NCBI GenBank assembly: GCA_020049495.1
Contig: JAIFKU010000024.1
Span: 1 to 56,442 of the forward strand
DNA: 56,442 bases
DNA from: Accumulibacter sp.
GTDB taxonomy: Bacteria > Pseudomonadota > Gammaproteobacteria > Burkholderiales > Rhodocyclaceae
Direction of reading: 5' to 3'
Position 1 is the stretch's first letter, and each line of letters begins with the position of its first letter. Both the position numbers and the translations under genes were made by a program. Below are positions 17,624 to 26,068 of this stretch, one piece after another. Under the pieces are notes generated by a model. It was not told where the DNA came from. It ran no database searches and worked only from the letters and a program-made list of their open reading frames with translations.

Positions 17624-18161
17624 CCCGCTTGGACTGACCCTGCTGACCATTGCGCGCAACGCCATCGGCCGGCGTTTCGCCCAGGAAGAACGTAGTATTG
17701 TGCCGCATCCAGAACTTTCCCACCCGGGCGCGACTTTCGTCACCCTGACCCAGAACGGTCAATTGCGTGGCTGTATCGGCAGCCTTGAGGCATATCGTTC
17801 GCTCGCTGTCGACGTCGCTGAAAACGCTGTTGCTGCGGCCTTTCGCGACCCGCGCTTTGCGCCACTGGCGAGCGCTGAACTGGCACGTACCCGCGTCGAA
17901 GTCTCGCTGCTCGAAACACCGGAAGCCATGCTTTTCACTGACGAGGCCGACGCCATCGCCAGCCTGTGCCCTGGCATTGATGGCCTCATTCTGACGCATG
18001 GCAGTCGGCGTTCCACCTTCCTGCCCCAGGTCTGGGAATCATTGCCCGACCCCCGGCAATTCATGACCCAGCTCAAACTCAAAGCCGGATTACCGGCGGA
18101 TTTCTGGGATGAAAAAGTCACCCTCGCTCGCTACCGGGTACAAAAATGGAAAGAAGCGTAA
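17613..18161 (+). CDS. amrA: AmmeMemoRadiSam system protein A (AMMECR1 family)
   Basis: A 182-residue AMMECR1-domain protein. It shows the signature L-R-G-C-I-G-S-L near residue 52, preceded by F-V-T-L-T-Q-N-G and followed by A-A-F-R-D-P-R-F-x-P-L, and ends with the family's F-W-D-E-K-V-x-L-x-R-Y. The frame is open upstream to 17574, but AGAGGG before the ATG at 17613 and the family N-terminus fix the start. It overlaps amrB by 11 bases and amrS by 16. AMMECR1 proteins have a conserved groove around the R-G-C-I-G loop, but no known reaction. Confidence 0.88.
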   Translation: MPIDPLGLTLLTIARNAIGRRFAQEERSIVPHPELSHPGATFVTLTQNGQLRGCIGSLEAYRSLAVDVAENAVAAAFRDPRFAPLASAELARTRVEVSLLETPEAMLFTDEADAIASLCPGIDGLILTHGSRRSTFLPQVWESLPDPRQFMTQLKLKAGLPADFWDEKVTLARYRVQKWKEA

Positions 18162-19255
18162 AAACACCGGAATCAATCCACCCGGCGCGCTGGTGGCACC
18201 GCATCGAGAGCGATGGAGAACACAGCCGCATCCAGTGCGATCTCTGTCCGCGTGACTGCAAGCTGCACGAAGGCCAGCGCGGAGCCTGCTTTGTCCGTCA
18301 GAACATCGATGGTCAAATGGTACTGACCACGTACGGTCGCTCTTCCGGTTTTTGCATCGACCCGATCGAAAAAAAGCCGCTCAACCATTTCCACCCCGGT
18401 TCATCAATCCTTTCCTTCGGCACCGCCGGCTGCAACCTGGCTTGCAAGTTTTGCCAGAACTGGGACATCTCAAAGTCAAAGGACATGGATCGGCTGATGG
18501 ATGCCGCCAGCCCGGAAGGCATTGCCGGTGCGGCGGCGGCCTACGGGGCACAAGCGGTGGCCTTTACCTATAACGACCCGGTGGTCTTTGCCGAATATGC
18601 CATCGATACGGCACAGGCTTGTCGCCAGCGCGGTATCAAGACGGTGGCGGTCACTGCCGGCTACATCCACCCGCAACCGGCCAGAGAATTCTATGCCGTG
18701 ATGGATGCGGCCAATGTTGACCTAAAAGCCTTCACCGACGAGTTTTACCTCAAGCTCTGCGGCGGACGCCTGCAACCGGTTCTGGACATTCTGTCCTACA
18801 TCCATCACGAAACCGAATGCTGGCTGGAGATCACCACACTGCTGATTCCGGGGAAAAACGATTCGCCCTCGGAAATCAAGGCGCTTGCCGAATGGGTCGC
18901 GCGCGAACTGGGGATGGATGTTCCTCTGCACTTCACCGCATTCCATCCCGACTGGAAGCTGGATGACCTGCCACGAACCCCGCCATCAACGCTGAGCAAC
19001 GCACGCCGCATCGCCATGGATGCCGGCCTGCATTATGTATATACCGGCAATGTTCACGACACGGAAGGCGGAACCACCTTCTGTCCGGCCTGCCAAGCGG
19101 CATTAATCGAGCGCGACTGGCACAACATCCGCCACTACGACCTCTCCGGCGACGGTCGCTGTCCGCATTGCCGGACCCTGATTGCCGGATGTTTCGGCAA
19201 ATTCGGCAAGCCCTTCGGCGCACAACGCATCCCGGTCAGACTGGCAAGGCGATGA
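18146..19255 (+). CDS. amrS: AmmeMemoRadiSam radical SAM enzyme
   Basis: A 369-residue radical SAM protein related to pyruvate-formate-lyase activating enzymes. The [4Fe-4S]-SAM motif is C96-x3-C100-x2-C103 in A-G-C-N-L-A-C-K-F-C-Q-N-W. An N-terminal Cys cluster (C-D-L-C-P-R-D-C, then C48) and two C-terminal CxxC pairs (C-P-A-C-Q, C-P-H-C-R) suggest auxiliary metal or cluster binding. Conserved T-Y-N-D-P and N-V-D-L-K-A-F follow the usual barrel. The gene overlaps amrA and ends in an ATGA overlap with the next gene. The substrate of the AmmeMemoRadiSam system is unknown. Confidence 0.92.
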   Translation: MERSVKTPESIHPARWWHRIESDGEHSRIQCDLCPRDCKLHEGQRGACFVRQNIDGQMVLTTYGRSSGFCIDPIEKKPLNHFHPGSSILSFGTAGCNLACKFCQNWDISKSKDMDRLMDAASPEGIAGAAAAYGAQAVAFTYNDPVVFAEYAIDTAQACRQRGIKTVAVTAGYIHPQPAREFYAVMDAANVDLKAFTDEFYLKLCGGRLQPVLDILSYIHHETECWLEITTLLIPGKNDSPSEIKALAEWVARELGMDVPLHFTAFHPDWKLDDLPRTPPSTLSNARRIAMDAGLHYVYTGNVHDTEGGTTFCPACQAALIERDWHNIRHYDLSGDGRCPHCRTLIAGCFGKFGKPFGAQRIPVRLARR

Positions 19256-19938
19256 TCGACTTCAGCCCTGACGGATTCGGCATACTGCTCACCATACACT
19301 CCGAACATGGCACCCTGCACGGACGTCTTGCACTGCTTCCCGGAACCCGCGGCCTCGTCGTCCTGGCTCACGACAAGCGCTCGCTCGATGCCCGCGATGA
19401 CGTTCTGGCCGGTATTTTTCGCCATGCCGGACTGTCGACGCTGAGCGTCGACCTGCTGTCAGCTCAGGAAGAACATTTTCCCGACGTGCACAACAACGTC
19501 CCCCTGCTCGCCAAACGGCTGCTCGAGTTCCTCGACCTGATCAAAAACAGGATGCTGCTCGGCGAGATTGAAAATCAGCCGCTTGGCCTGTTTGCCGCCA
19601 ATGCCACATCCCCCGTTGTCGTTCGTGTAGCCGCCCTGCGCGATCACGACATCGCCGCCATCGTCTGCCGGGGCGGTCTGATCGATCTGGCCGGCATGCT
19701 CTACCTGCGTTCGCTCGAATCTCCGCTGCTTCTGCTGGTTGAAGAGACAGACACGCAGCACATTGCAAGCAGTCGCCGGGCCATGCAGGAAGTCCCCTGC
19801 CGCAAGGAACTCAAACTCATTCCGGAAATCGGCTTCGACTACGCCACTTCCAGCGGGTTTGAAATTTCAGCCCGGGAAGCAGCGCAGTGGTTCGCCAAAC
19901 ATTTTGACAGCCGTCCGAATCAGTGCTACCGGACGTAA
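19252..19938 (+). CDS. Dienelactone-hydrolase-fold protein, probably catalytically degenerate
   Basis: A 228-residue alpha/beta-hydrolase-like protein, the fourth gene of the amrB-amrA-amrS operon (ATGA overlap with amrS, AAGG before the start). The N-terminal beta segment with G-L-V-V-L-A-H and the mid segment L-L-G-E-I-E-N-Q-P-L-G-L-F-A-A match small hydrolases related to dienelactone hydrolase. Those carry a Ser nucleophile in G-x-S-x-G after this point; here the sequence is F-A-A-N-A-T-S-P, so the nucleophile position is Asn117 and the glycines are gone. The C-terminal catalytic His is also not evident (I-G-F-D-Y-A-T-S). A non-enzymatic or altered role is inferred. Confidence 0.7.
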   Translation: MIDFSPDGFGILLTIHSEHGTLHGRLALLPGTRGLVVLAHDKRSLDARDDVLAGIFRHAGLSTLSVDLLSAQEEHFPDVHNNVPLLAKRLLEFLDLIKNRMLLGEIENQPLGLFAANATSPVVVRVAALRDHDIAAIVCRGGLIDLAGMLYLRSLESPLLLLVEETDTQHIASSRRAMQEVPCRKELKLIPEIGFDYATSSGFEISAREAAQWFAKHFDSRPNQCYRT

Positions 19939-19944
19939 ATCAGA

Positions 19945-20739
19945 TTACTTGGCGATTCCGTTCGGATAGCACAGACCACCCGTGATTTCGAGGGTCGTGG
20001 CATTGATCGCTTCGTTCTCGACGGCATGACCGATCAGGCGGGCAATTTCGTCGGGATCAACCAGCCGGCCCAGATGGACGTCGGCCAGGATAGCTTTCAG
20101 CGCGTCCTGGTTCATCCCGGTGAGCATTAGCGTTGCTGTATAACCCGGAGCAATGCCGATGCAGCGGATGTTGCGGATGCCGCGCATGAGGAACTCGCCG
20201 ACCACGATCTTGGGCAGCAAGGCATCAGCGACTTTGGCCGACGAATAATTGAGCTGGCCGACCTGACCGACCTTATTGACCGACGAAATGGCCACCAGCA
20301 GACCTTGCCAGCCGCCATTGACCATCGCTTCGGCGCCATCCCGGATGGTCAGGAAGGTTCCGGTGAGATTGGTGTCAATGACGGGCTGCCATTTGTCGAG
20401 CCCCATCTTCCTCGTTACCTTGCCGGTTTCCTTGTCGAGCGACAGCATGGTGCCGTCCCGGATGATGCCTGCGCAGGACACGACAATGTTGATTTTGCCG
20501 AAAGCATCAATCGCCGCCTTGTAGTATTTGGCCGTATCCGCCTCGCTCGTTACGTTGGCCTGGACACCGACCACCTCACCGCCCATGTCCTTGATTTCCT
20601 TGACCACACGGTCGATATTTTTCTGCGCCATATCGACGATCGCCACTTTAGCGCCGTTGCGCACGAAATACTTGGCAACCGCTTCGCCAATCCCATTGCC
20701 ACCACCGGTGATGACGGCAACACTTCCCTTGATTTCCAT
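19945..20739 (-). CDS. Short-chain dehydrogenase/reductase
   Basis: A 264-residue classical SDR. It has the cofactor motif T-G-G-G-N-G-I-G near residue 11, Asp at the end of beta-2 (I-V-D-M) favouring NAD, and S-C-A-G-I. The catalytic residues are N (D-T-N-L-T-G), S (A-I-S-S-V-N-K), Y and K (N-Y-S-S-A-K). A 15-residue insert rich in charged residues (D-K-E-T-G-K-V-T-R-K) precedes the Asn. AAGGAT precedes the ATG at 20739. It is the last gene of the minus-strand cluster with thiolase, CoA-transferase and GntP permease, so a 3-hydroxyacid or 3-hydroxyacyl-CoA is the likely substrate (inference). Confidence 0.85.
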   Translation of the reverse strand: MEIKGSVAVITGGGNGIGEAVAKYFVRNGAKVAIVDMAQKNIDRVVKEIKDMGGEVVGVQANVTSEADTAKYYKAAIDAFGKINIVVSCAGIIRDGTMLSLDKETGKVTRKMGLDKWQPVIDTNLTGTFLTIRDGAEAMVNGGWQGLLVAISSVNKVGQVGQLNYSSAKVADALLPKIVVGEFLMRGIRNIRCIGIAPGYTATLMLTGMNQDALKAILADVHLGRLVDPDEIARLIGHAVENEAINATTLEITGGLCYPNGIAK

Positions 20740-20793
20740 GATGATTATCCTTTGTGAATGGTTTTCAGCCAGTGCCCATTGAAGCCTTGTCTC

Positions 20794-21114
20794 TTAGCCC
20801 GCTTGTTTCGGGAATGAAGAACTGTCCTTGTCCCAGTAAATGAAGTTGGGATGCGTAACATCCGGACCAACGATCTTCAGATCTCCAATCCGGTTGGGAT
20901 GCGCAACATCCGGACCGACGACCTTGATTCCGACCGGGAAGATGGATTTAACCAGCGTGCGCACTCGGCTCTCGATTTCGCTTTCCGGCACACCTTCGAA
21001 CAGACCGGCACCAACATAAGCCGATTTTCCATCCGGCTTCTTGCAGGAAATATCCCAGCGGCCATTAGCGCTTTCGACCGAAAAATCCATGTCGTTGTAG
21101 GTGAAACTTTTCAT
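20794..21114 (-). CDS. Uncharacterised 106-aa protein with a tandem VGPDVxHPN motif
   Basis: A small soluble protein I cannot place in a family. The first 65 residues look like a compact alpha/beta domain (M-D-F-S-V-E-S-A-N-G-R-W-D-I-S-C). The C-terminal part contains the motif V-G-P-D-V-[AT]-H-P-N twice, about 15 residues apart, linked by R-I-G-D-L-K-I. The start at 21114 has a clear AAGGA site; the frame extends upstream to 21192 without one. It lies 25 bp after the thiolase gene and 54 bp before the SDR gene. It could be an accessory subunit of the thiolase, a position filled by a DUF35 protein in other SCP2-type thiolases, but it has no Cys cluster of that type. Confidence 0.65.
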   Translation of the reverse strand: MKSFTYNDMDFSVESANGRWDISCKKPDGKSAYVGAGLFEGVPESEIESRVRTLVKSIFPVGIKVVGPDVAHPNRIGDLKIVGPDVTHPNFIYWDKDSSSFPKQAG

Positions 21115-21139
21115 GATTTTTCCTTTGAAAAAGGTCGGC

Positions 21140-22384
21140 TTACTTGGGCGCTTTGAGAACGGTAATGCAGTTGGTGACCGCTGAACCGCCAACGTTGAAG
21201 ACCACGCCGACGTCAGCTTTCTTCGCCTTGACGCCGATGGCCTCGCCGATCAGTTGCTTGTACACCAGCGCGTGCATCGAAGCACCGGTGGCACCGACCG
21301 GGTGCCCCTTCGACTTAAGGCCGCCGGACAGATTGATTGCCACCTTGTCGTCGCGGGTGAAGCGGCCTTCGATGTAGTCGTAACCGGCGCGTCCGTCTTT
21401 CGACAAGCCGAGGGCTTCGGTGGACAGGATCATGTTGATGGTGAAACAGTCATGGACTTCGGCAATGTCGATGTCGGCCGCCGTAATGCCCGCCTCCTTG
21501 AAGGCCTTGGCGGCGGCGTCCTTGCCGGCCATCAACTCGTACATGTTCGGACGGACATTCTCCGGCAGCCGTTCGGCCGAGTGGCCGATGCCGGCAATTT
21601 CGACGGCCCGCTTCCTGTTGCTGACGTTGGCAGTCTGGGTCACCACCACGGCAGCGGCGCCATCGGTAACCAGTGAGCAATCGTGCAAGCGCAGGGGTGG
21701 TGCGATCATCATGTTCTTGCACTTGCCCTTGGCATCGAGCTCGTTGAGCTTCATGATTTCGGCCACCGAAGCCGGTCCATTCTTGACATGCGCCAGCGGG
21801 TTCTCGGCACCATTTTTGTAACACAGGGCACCGGCCGTCCACAGCATCTTTTCAAGCTCTTCGCTGGAGAGGCCGTATTGCTTCTGATAGCCCTTGGCGT
21901 AGGCGGCGAACAGCATTGGGAAAGACCAGCCCATGGCGCCTTCGCTCGGCCAGTGTGACGAACAGGCCAGCACATGCGTCATCTGCGGCGTGGGCAGCAG
22001 GTTCATTTTTTCGACCCCGATAACCAGTACGTTCCTGTAGCGGTTGGCTTCGATGGCGTATATCGCATCGTAGAGGGCGACTGACGAGGAGGCGCAGGCA
22101 CACTCGCAACGGGTCATCGGCTTGAAGCGCAGCGCCGGATCAATTTCAGCGGCTATCGGCGCCACGTGTTCCTGATTGATGAATGTGCCCGGCGAACAGG
22201 AACCGACATAAACGGCATCGATATCCTTGGCTTCGAGGCCGGAATCGGCTATAGCACCACGTCCGGCTTCGATCAGCAGATCGTAGTAGCTCTTGGTGTC
22301 GGTGATCAGTCCGGTGCTTTTGTCTTTCTTGACGAACGCGCCAAATTCGGTGTTGTAGGCACCGATAATACTTGCTTTGGACAT
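21140..22384 (-). CDS. SCP2/SCP-x-type thiolase (acetyl-CoA C-acyltransferase)
   Basis: A 414-residue thiolase of the SCP-x-like branch. The nucleophilic Cys is in C-E-C-A-C-A-S-S-S (about residue 94-96). The second-half catalytic motifs are E-V-H-D-C-F and G-G-L-K-S-K-G-H-P-V-G-A-T-G, and the C-terminus has V-F-N-V-G-G-S-A-V-T-N. It cleaves a 3-ketoacyl-CoA with CoA (or condenses acyl-CoAs). AGGT lies before the ATG. The enzyme is more like thiolases used on branched or unusual acyl groups than like PhaA/AtoB, so acetoacetyl-CoA is not the only candidate substrate. The CoA-transferase gene is 111 bp upstream on the same strand. Confidence 0.87.
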   Translation of the reverse strand: MSKASIIGAYNTEFGAFVKKDKSTGLITDTKSYYDLLIEAGRGAIADSGLEAKDIDAVYVGSCSPGTFINQEHVAPIAAEIDPALRFKPMTRCECACASSSVALYDAIYAIEANRYRNVLVIGVEKMNLLPTPQMTHVLACSSHWPSEGAMGWSFPMLFAAYAKGYQKQYGLSSEELEKMLWTAGALCYKNGAENPLAHVKNGPASVAEIMKLNELDAKGKCKNMMIAPPLRLHDCSLVTDGAAAVVVTQTANVSNRKRAVEIAGIGHSAERLPENVRPNMYELMAGKDAAAKAFKEAGITAADIDIAEVHDCFTINMILSTEALGLSKDGRAGYDYIEGRFTRDDKVAINLSGGLKSKGHPVGATGASMHALVYKQLIGEAIGVKAKKADVGVVFNVGGSAVTNCITVLKAPK

Positions 22385-22495
22385 ATTAATACCTCATGTG
22401 AGCAATGATTGGTTAAGTTAGGATGGACGATTTGAACGTTGGCGATGCCTTGATCGAGGTTTTGAAATATCTGCTTTTGACATCCAGTCATAGGG

Positions 22496-24115
22496 CTAGG
22501 CAAGCACGTCGTCACGCATGCCCATCGGTTCGTCACGGAAAATCCGCAGATCCATGATTTTCAGGCTCGGGCTGATCGTGGGGCGGAAATCCATCAAGGC
22601 CAGAATGTCGCGCTCGAGGTCGACTCCGGGGGCAATTTCGATGAGTTCCAGCCCGCTTTCGATCAGGCGAAAAACGCAACGCTCGGTAATGTAAAGCACC
22701 GTCTGTTTGCTTTTGAAGGCGTATTCACCGCTGAAGGTACGATGTTCGACAGTGGCGACAAACTTCTTGGTTTCGCCTTCCTTGACAATTTTCAGGGCGC
22801 CGTCACTGACCACCACGTCCAGCTTGCCTGCGGTAAAGGTACCGACAAAGACGACTTTTTTCGAGGTCTGACTGATGTTGATGAAGCCACCGGCGCCGGC
22901 CAGGCGCGGGCCGAACTTGCTGACATTGAGATTGCCACTGGCATCGGCCTGAGCCAGCCCGAGGATGGTGAGATCCAGACCGCCACCGTCGTAGAAATCG
23001 AACTGGTAGGGCTGATCAATGATGGCCTGGGCATTGGATACGGCACCGAAGCTCAATCCGCCGGCCGGAATGCCACCAACTACGCCGGGCTCGGCGGTAA
23101 GCGTCATCAGATCACTGATGTTTTCCTCGACGGCAACACTGGCAACACCCTCGGGCATGCCGATGCCGAGGTTGACGATGCTGTTTGGCTTCAATTCCAT
23201 GGCCGCGCGGCGGGCAATGATCTTGCGTTCGGAAAGCTCCATTGAGGCAAGCGACGACAAGGGGACCCGGATTTCGCCGGAGTAGGCCGCACTGTACTGT
23301 TCGCCAAACGTCTGCATGTGATATTCGGGTTTCTCGGCGACCACTACGTAATCGACCAGTATGCCGGGGATCTTTACCTGCCGGGAGTTGAGCGTGCCAC
23401 GTTCGGCAATGCGCTCGACCTGGACAATGACGATGCCTCCCGAATTGTGCGCCGCCGTGGCGATGGAAAACGCCTCAAGCGTCAGCGCTTCCTTTTCCAT
23501 GGTGATGTTGCCATCGGGGTCGGCAGTAGTTCCGCGAATGATGCCTACATTGACCGGGAAAGTCCGGTAGAAAAGGTATTCCTCACCGTCGATGGTCATC
23601 AACTCGACCAGATCTTTCTTGGTGATACTGTTGATCTTGCCGCCGCCATGGCGCGGATCGACAAAGGTGCCGAGACCGACGCGAGAAAGCAGGCCGGGTT
23701 TGCCCGCACCGATATCACGGAAAAGGTGCGAGATGATGCCCTGCGGCAAGTTGTAGGCTTCGATGCGATCGGTGACGGCAAGCTTCTGCAGTTTTGGCGC
23801 CAGGCCCCAGTGACCGCCGATAACTCGCCCCACCAGGCCCTCGTAGCCAAGGTGGTTGAGACCGCGTTCCTTGCCGTCACCCTGGCCGGCCGCATAGGTG
23901 AGCGTCAGGTTACGTGGGCTACCCGCAGGAGACTGCGGATCCTCACCCAGGAAACGCTTTTCGAGCGCAATGGCAATGTTCTCGGGGAATCCGATGCCGA
24001 CGAAGCCGCCGGTGGCCAGCGTATCGCCATCGCGTATCTGACGTGCGGCCTCGGCAGCACTGACGATCTTGTTGCGCTTGGCTGGCACCTGTTGTGCATT
24101 GGTCGTTAAGGTCAT
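22496..24115 (-). CDS. Acyl-CoA:carboxylate CoA-transferase (YdiF/Pct family, fused subunits)
   Basis: A 539-residue class I CoA-transferase with both subunits fused. The N-terminal half has [17 protein letters not shown]. The C-terminal half has G-I-G-M-P-E-G-V-A and the catalytic Glu in [12 protein letters not shown]. It moves CoA from a donor such as acetyl-CoA to a short carboxylate (propionate, lactate, acetoacetate, 3-hydroxybutyrate in known relatives). The start at 24115 has GAGGAA at good spacing; the frame is open to 24166. It lies 199 bp downstream of the permease gene, past a stem-loop. Its role is presumably to activate the imported acid. Confidence 0.9.
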   Translation of the reverse strand: MTLTTNAQQVPAKRNKIVSAAEAARQIRDGDTLATGGFVGIGFPENIAIALEKRFLGEDPQSPAGSPRNLTLTYAAGQGDGKERGLNHLGYEGLVGRVIGGHWGLAPKLQKLAVTDRIEAYNLPQGIISHLFRDIGAGKPGLLSRVGLGTFVDPRHGGGKINSITKKDLVELMTIDGEEYLFYRTFPVNVGIIRGTTADPDGNITMEKEALTLEAFSIATAAHNSGGIVIVQVERIAERGTLNSRQVKIPGILVDYVVVAEKPEYHMQTFGEQYSAAYSGEIRVPLSSLASMELSERKIIARRAAMELKPNSIVNLGIGMPEGVASVAVEENISDLMTLTAEPGVVGGIPAGGLSFGAVSNAQAIIDQPYQFDFYDGGGLDLTILGLAQADASGNLNVSKFGPRLAGAGGFINISQTSKKVVFVGTFTAGKLDVVVSDGALKIVKEGETKKFVATVEHRTFSGEYAFKSKQTVLYITERCVFRLIESGLELIEIAPGVDLERDILALMDFRPTISPSLKIMDLRIFRDEPMGMRDDVLA

Positions 24116-24276
24116 GTCATATTTCCTCGAGAAATGATTGATGCAATACTGCGCCTTGCCCGACAATGGATTGCGGACTGAGTGAAACAGTGCTGTCAGG
24201 ATATTAAGGCGCTAGAAGTCGTCTTGTTGAGTGCAATTCGCACGATGAATTCGCGCTTTTTCAGGTATGAACCAGG

Positions 24277-24306
24277 TTGCCGGGAGCCCCTGAGGGCACC
24301 CGGCAA
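24277..24306. other. Stem-loop between permease and CoA-transferase genes
   Basis: An 8-bp GC-rich stem (24277-24284 with 24299-24306) continues, after one mismatch, into a 4-bp inner stem. No T-run follows on the minus strand, so it looks more like an mRNA-stability or processing hairpin, or an isolated repeat, than a full terminator. Confidence 0.5.
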
Positions 24307-24314
24307 GGGAAGGA

Positions 24315-25697
24315 TCAGACCACTCCCATCGTACCGAGGATGATGGCGATAACGCAGGTGAGCACCGGAATCACGACGGTACACATGCCGATGTCGGCAT
24401 AGCTCTGCCTGTGCGTGAGTTGCGTAATGCCAAGCAGGGTCACTACGGCGCCATTGTGCGGCAGGCTGTCGAGGCCGCCGCAGGCGATGGCCACAACACG
24501 GTGCAGAACTTCGGGGTTGATGCCCCGGACCAAAGCAGCCTGGTAGAAGGTGTCACCCATCGCACCAAGGGCAATGCTCATGCCACCGGACGCTGAGCCC
24601 GTAATACCAGCAAGGACGTTCGTGGCGATTGCCGAAGTGATCAACGGATTGTCGGAAATACCAAGCAAAGCGGCCTGGATAATGGCGAAAGCGGCCAGCG
24701 TCTTGACGACGTTACCGTAACCAACTTCACTCGCCGTATTCAGAATGGGCAGCATCGAGCCAAAAACACCGCTATTGACCGAATCCTTGAGGTCGGTAAA
24801 GCGATTCCAGTTGATGGCAACCGAGACGATGATGGCTACCACCAGGGAGATGACCAGTGCCCAGATGCCGCGTACGGCGCCGAGGCTGGTTTCAAAGGGT
24901 TTGGCCTTGAGGTAATCGAAACCGGTCGCGTTGGACGAAAAGACATATTCGGAAAGGACGAAGTTGAGGACCAGAACGATGAAGATGGGCAGCAGTGCGA
25001 CCCATAGATTGGGCAGATTGCTGCTATCGAACTCCTTGACGACTTCATTCGGATGGTTGCCATAAAATTCGCCGCGCGCATTGGCTTTCTTGGCACGGTT
25101 CGAAAGCCACCACATGCCGGCGAGGAACATGATGATGCCGCAGATGGTACCCAGTATCGGGGCCGCATAAACGGTCGTCTTGAAGAAAGGCATCGGGATG
25201 GCGTTCTGAATCTGCGGCGTACCGGGCAGCGCGGTCATCGTAAAGGTGAAAGAACCGAGGGCGATGGCACCGGGAATCAGGAACTTGGGCGTTCCGGCTT
25301 CCTTGAACAGGTGGGCAGCGATCGGATAGACGGCGAAGGCAACAACGAACAGTGAAACACCACCGTAGGTCAGAATGGCACAGGACAGGACGACGGCGAG
25401 GATGGCTCGCTCTTTGCCTACCCGTGCGGCGATATCATGAGCAATCGCCTTGGCGCATCCCGTGTCTTCCATCATCTTGCCGAATACGGCACCGAGGAGG
25501 AAAACGGGGAAAAACAACTTGAGGTAGTTGGCCAGGTTGGGCATGAACACATGCGTAAAAGTGGCCATGATGGGCATGTCCGAGAACATGGCCGCAACCA
25601 GAGCCAGGATAGGTGCCAGGATGAGAACCGTAATGCCTCTGTACGCGAGGTACATAAGAAGGCAAAGGGATAATACGATACCGAATACGCCAATCAT
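24315..25697 (-). CDS. GntP-family permease, probably for a short hydroxy acid
   Basis: A 460-residue polytopic inner-membrane protein with about 12 hydrophobic segments and GntP/citrate-superfamily strings such as L-T-Y-G-G-V-S-L-F-V, T-A-L-P-G-T-P-Q and T-G-S-A-S-G-G-M. GntP relatives carry gluconate, D-serine or D-3-hydroxybutyrate with H+. In Pseudomonas a GntP-family 3-hydroxybutyrate permease lies next to a sigma-54 activator and a dehydrogenase, the same layout as here, so 3-hydroxybutyrate or a similar acid is the best guess. It is the first gene after the sigma-54 promoter at 25896, with a leader of about 185 bases. Confidence 0.85.
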   Translation of the reverse strand: MIGVFGIVLSLCLLMYLAYRGITVLILAPILALVAAMFSDMPIMATFTHVFMPNLANYLKLFFPVFLLGAVFGKMMEDTGCAKAIAHDIAARVGKERAILAVVLSCAILTYGGVSLFVVAFAVYPIAAHLFKEAGTPKFLIPGAIALGSFTFTMTALPGTPQIQNAIPMPFFKTTVYAAPILGTICGIIMFLAGMWWLSNRAKKANARGEFYGNHPNEVVKEFDSSNLPNLWVALLPIFIVLVLNFVLSEYVFSSNATGFDYLKAKPFETSLGAVRGIWALVISLVVAIIVSVAINWNRFTDLKDSVNSGVFGSMLPILNTASEVGYGNVVKTLAAFAIIQAALLGISDNPLITSAIATNVLAGITGSASGGMSIALGAMGDTFYQAALVRGINPEVLHRVVAIACGGLDSLPHNGAVVTLLGITQLTHRQSYADIGMCTVVIPVLTCVIAIILGTMGVV

Positions 25698-25895
25698 GGA
25701 TGTACTCCTCCGTTAGTTTCTGTTGGGCGTCAATGACGCTCTTGATTAAGGAAGCGCAAAAGCGTGCCCTGAACCGGCCGCCTTGACTTCTTCCACCCTG
25801 CCCTGAGGTTAGGAAATACTAACGGCCTGGGTCATTGGTTATTACACCGCTGTCAATGCCGCCGATTATTGCCTTTAATCCCCAAGAACATCCTC

Positions 25896-25911
25896 TGCAA
25901 ATATCGTGCCA
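25896..25911 (-). promoter_or_regulatory. Sigma-54 (-24/-12) promoter of the catabolic cluster
   Basis: Read on the minus strand the site is TGGCAC, 5 bases, TTGCA, with the invariant GG and GC 10 bases apart as RpoN requires. It lies about 200 bp upstream of the GntP permease start and just downstream of the gene for a sigma-54 activator. The predicted start of transcription is near 25885. The remaining gene-less sequence of 25698-26068 (371 bp) is this promoter, its upstream sites and the leader, which holds a GTTAG/CTAAC inverted repeat at 25808-25823. Confidence 0.88.
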
Positions 25912-25985
25912 ATTTCGTAAGCCATTGTTTTGCAATCGTACTGTCAGCAAAGCACGAAATTAAGCCGGAGCGACGCCTTCTCTTT

Positions 25986-26001
25986 GTCTCAACTATGAGA
26001 C
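25986..26001. promoter_or_regulatory. Probable activator-binding site (UAS) for the sigma-54 regulator
   Basis: GTCTCA and TGAGAC form a 6-4-6 inverted repeat, 75 bp upstream of the -24 element. Two more TGAGAC half-sites occur at 26054-26059 and 26073-26078, and one at 27501-27506 beside the regulator's own start codon. Repeated half-sites upstream of a -24/-12 promoter are what an enhancer-binding protein needs. Assignment to this regulator is inference. Confidence 0.65.
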
Positions 26002-26068
26002 GTACTTTTCAACAAAAGGCTTGAATGCTATATTTGGCAAGGATTCCCAAATATGAGACAGGTCTGCA

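Noticed and set aside
24140..24160. Second sigma-54 promoter ahead of the CoA-transferase
   Set aside because: A GG and a GC are present on the minus strand but are 9 bases apart, not 10, and the rest of the match is poor.
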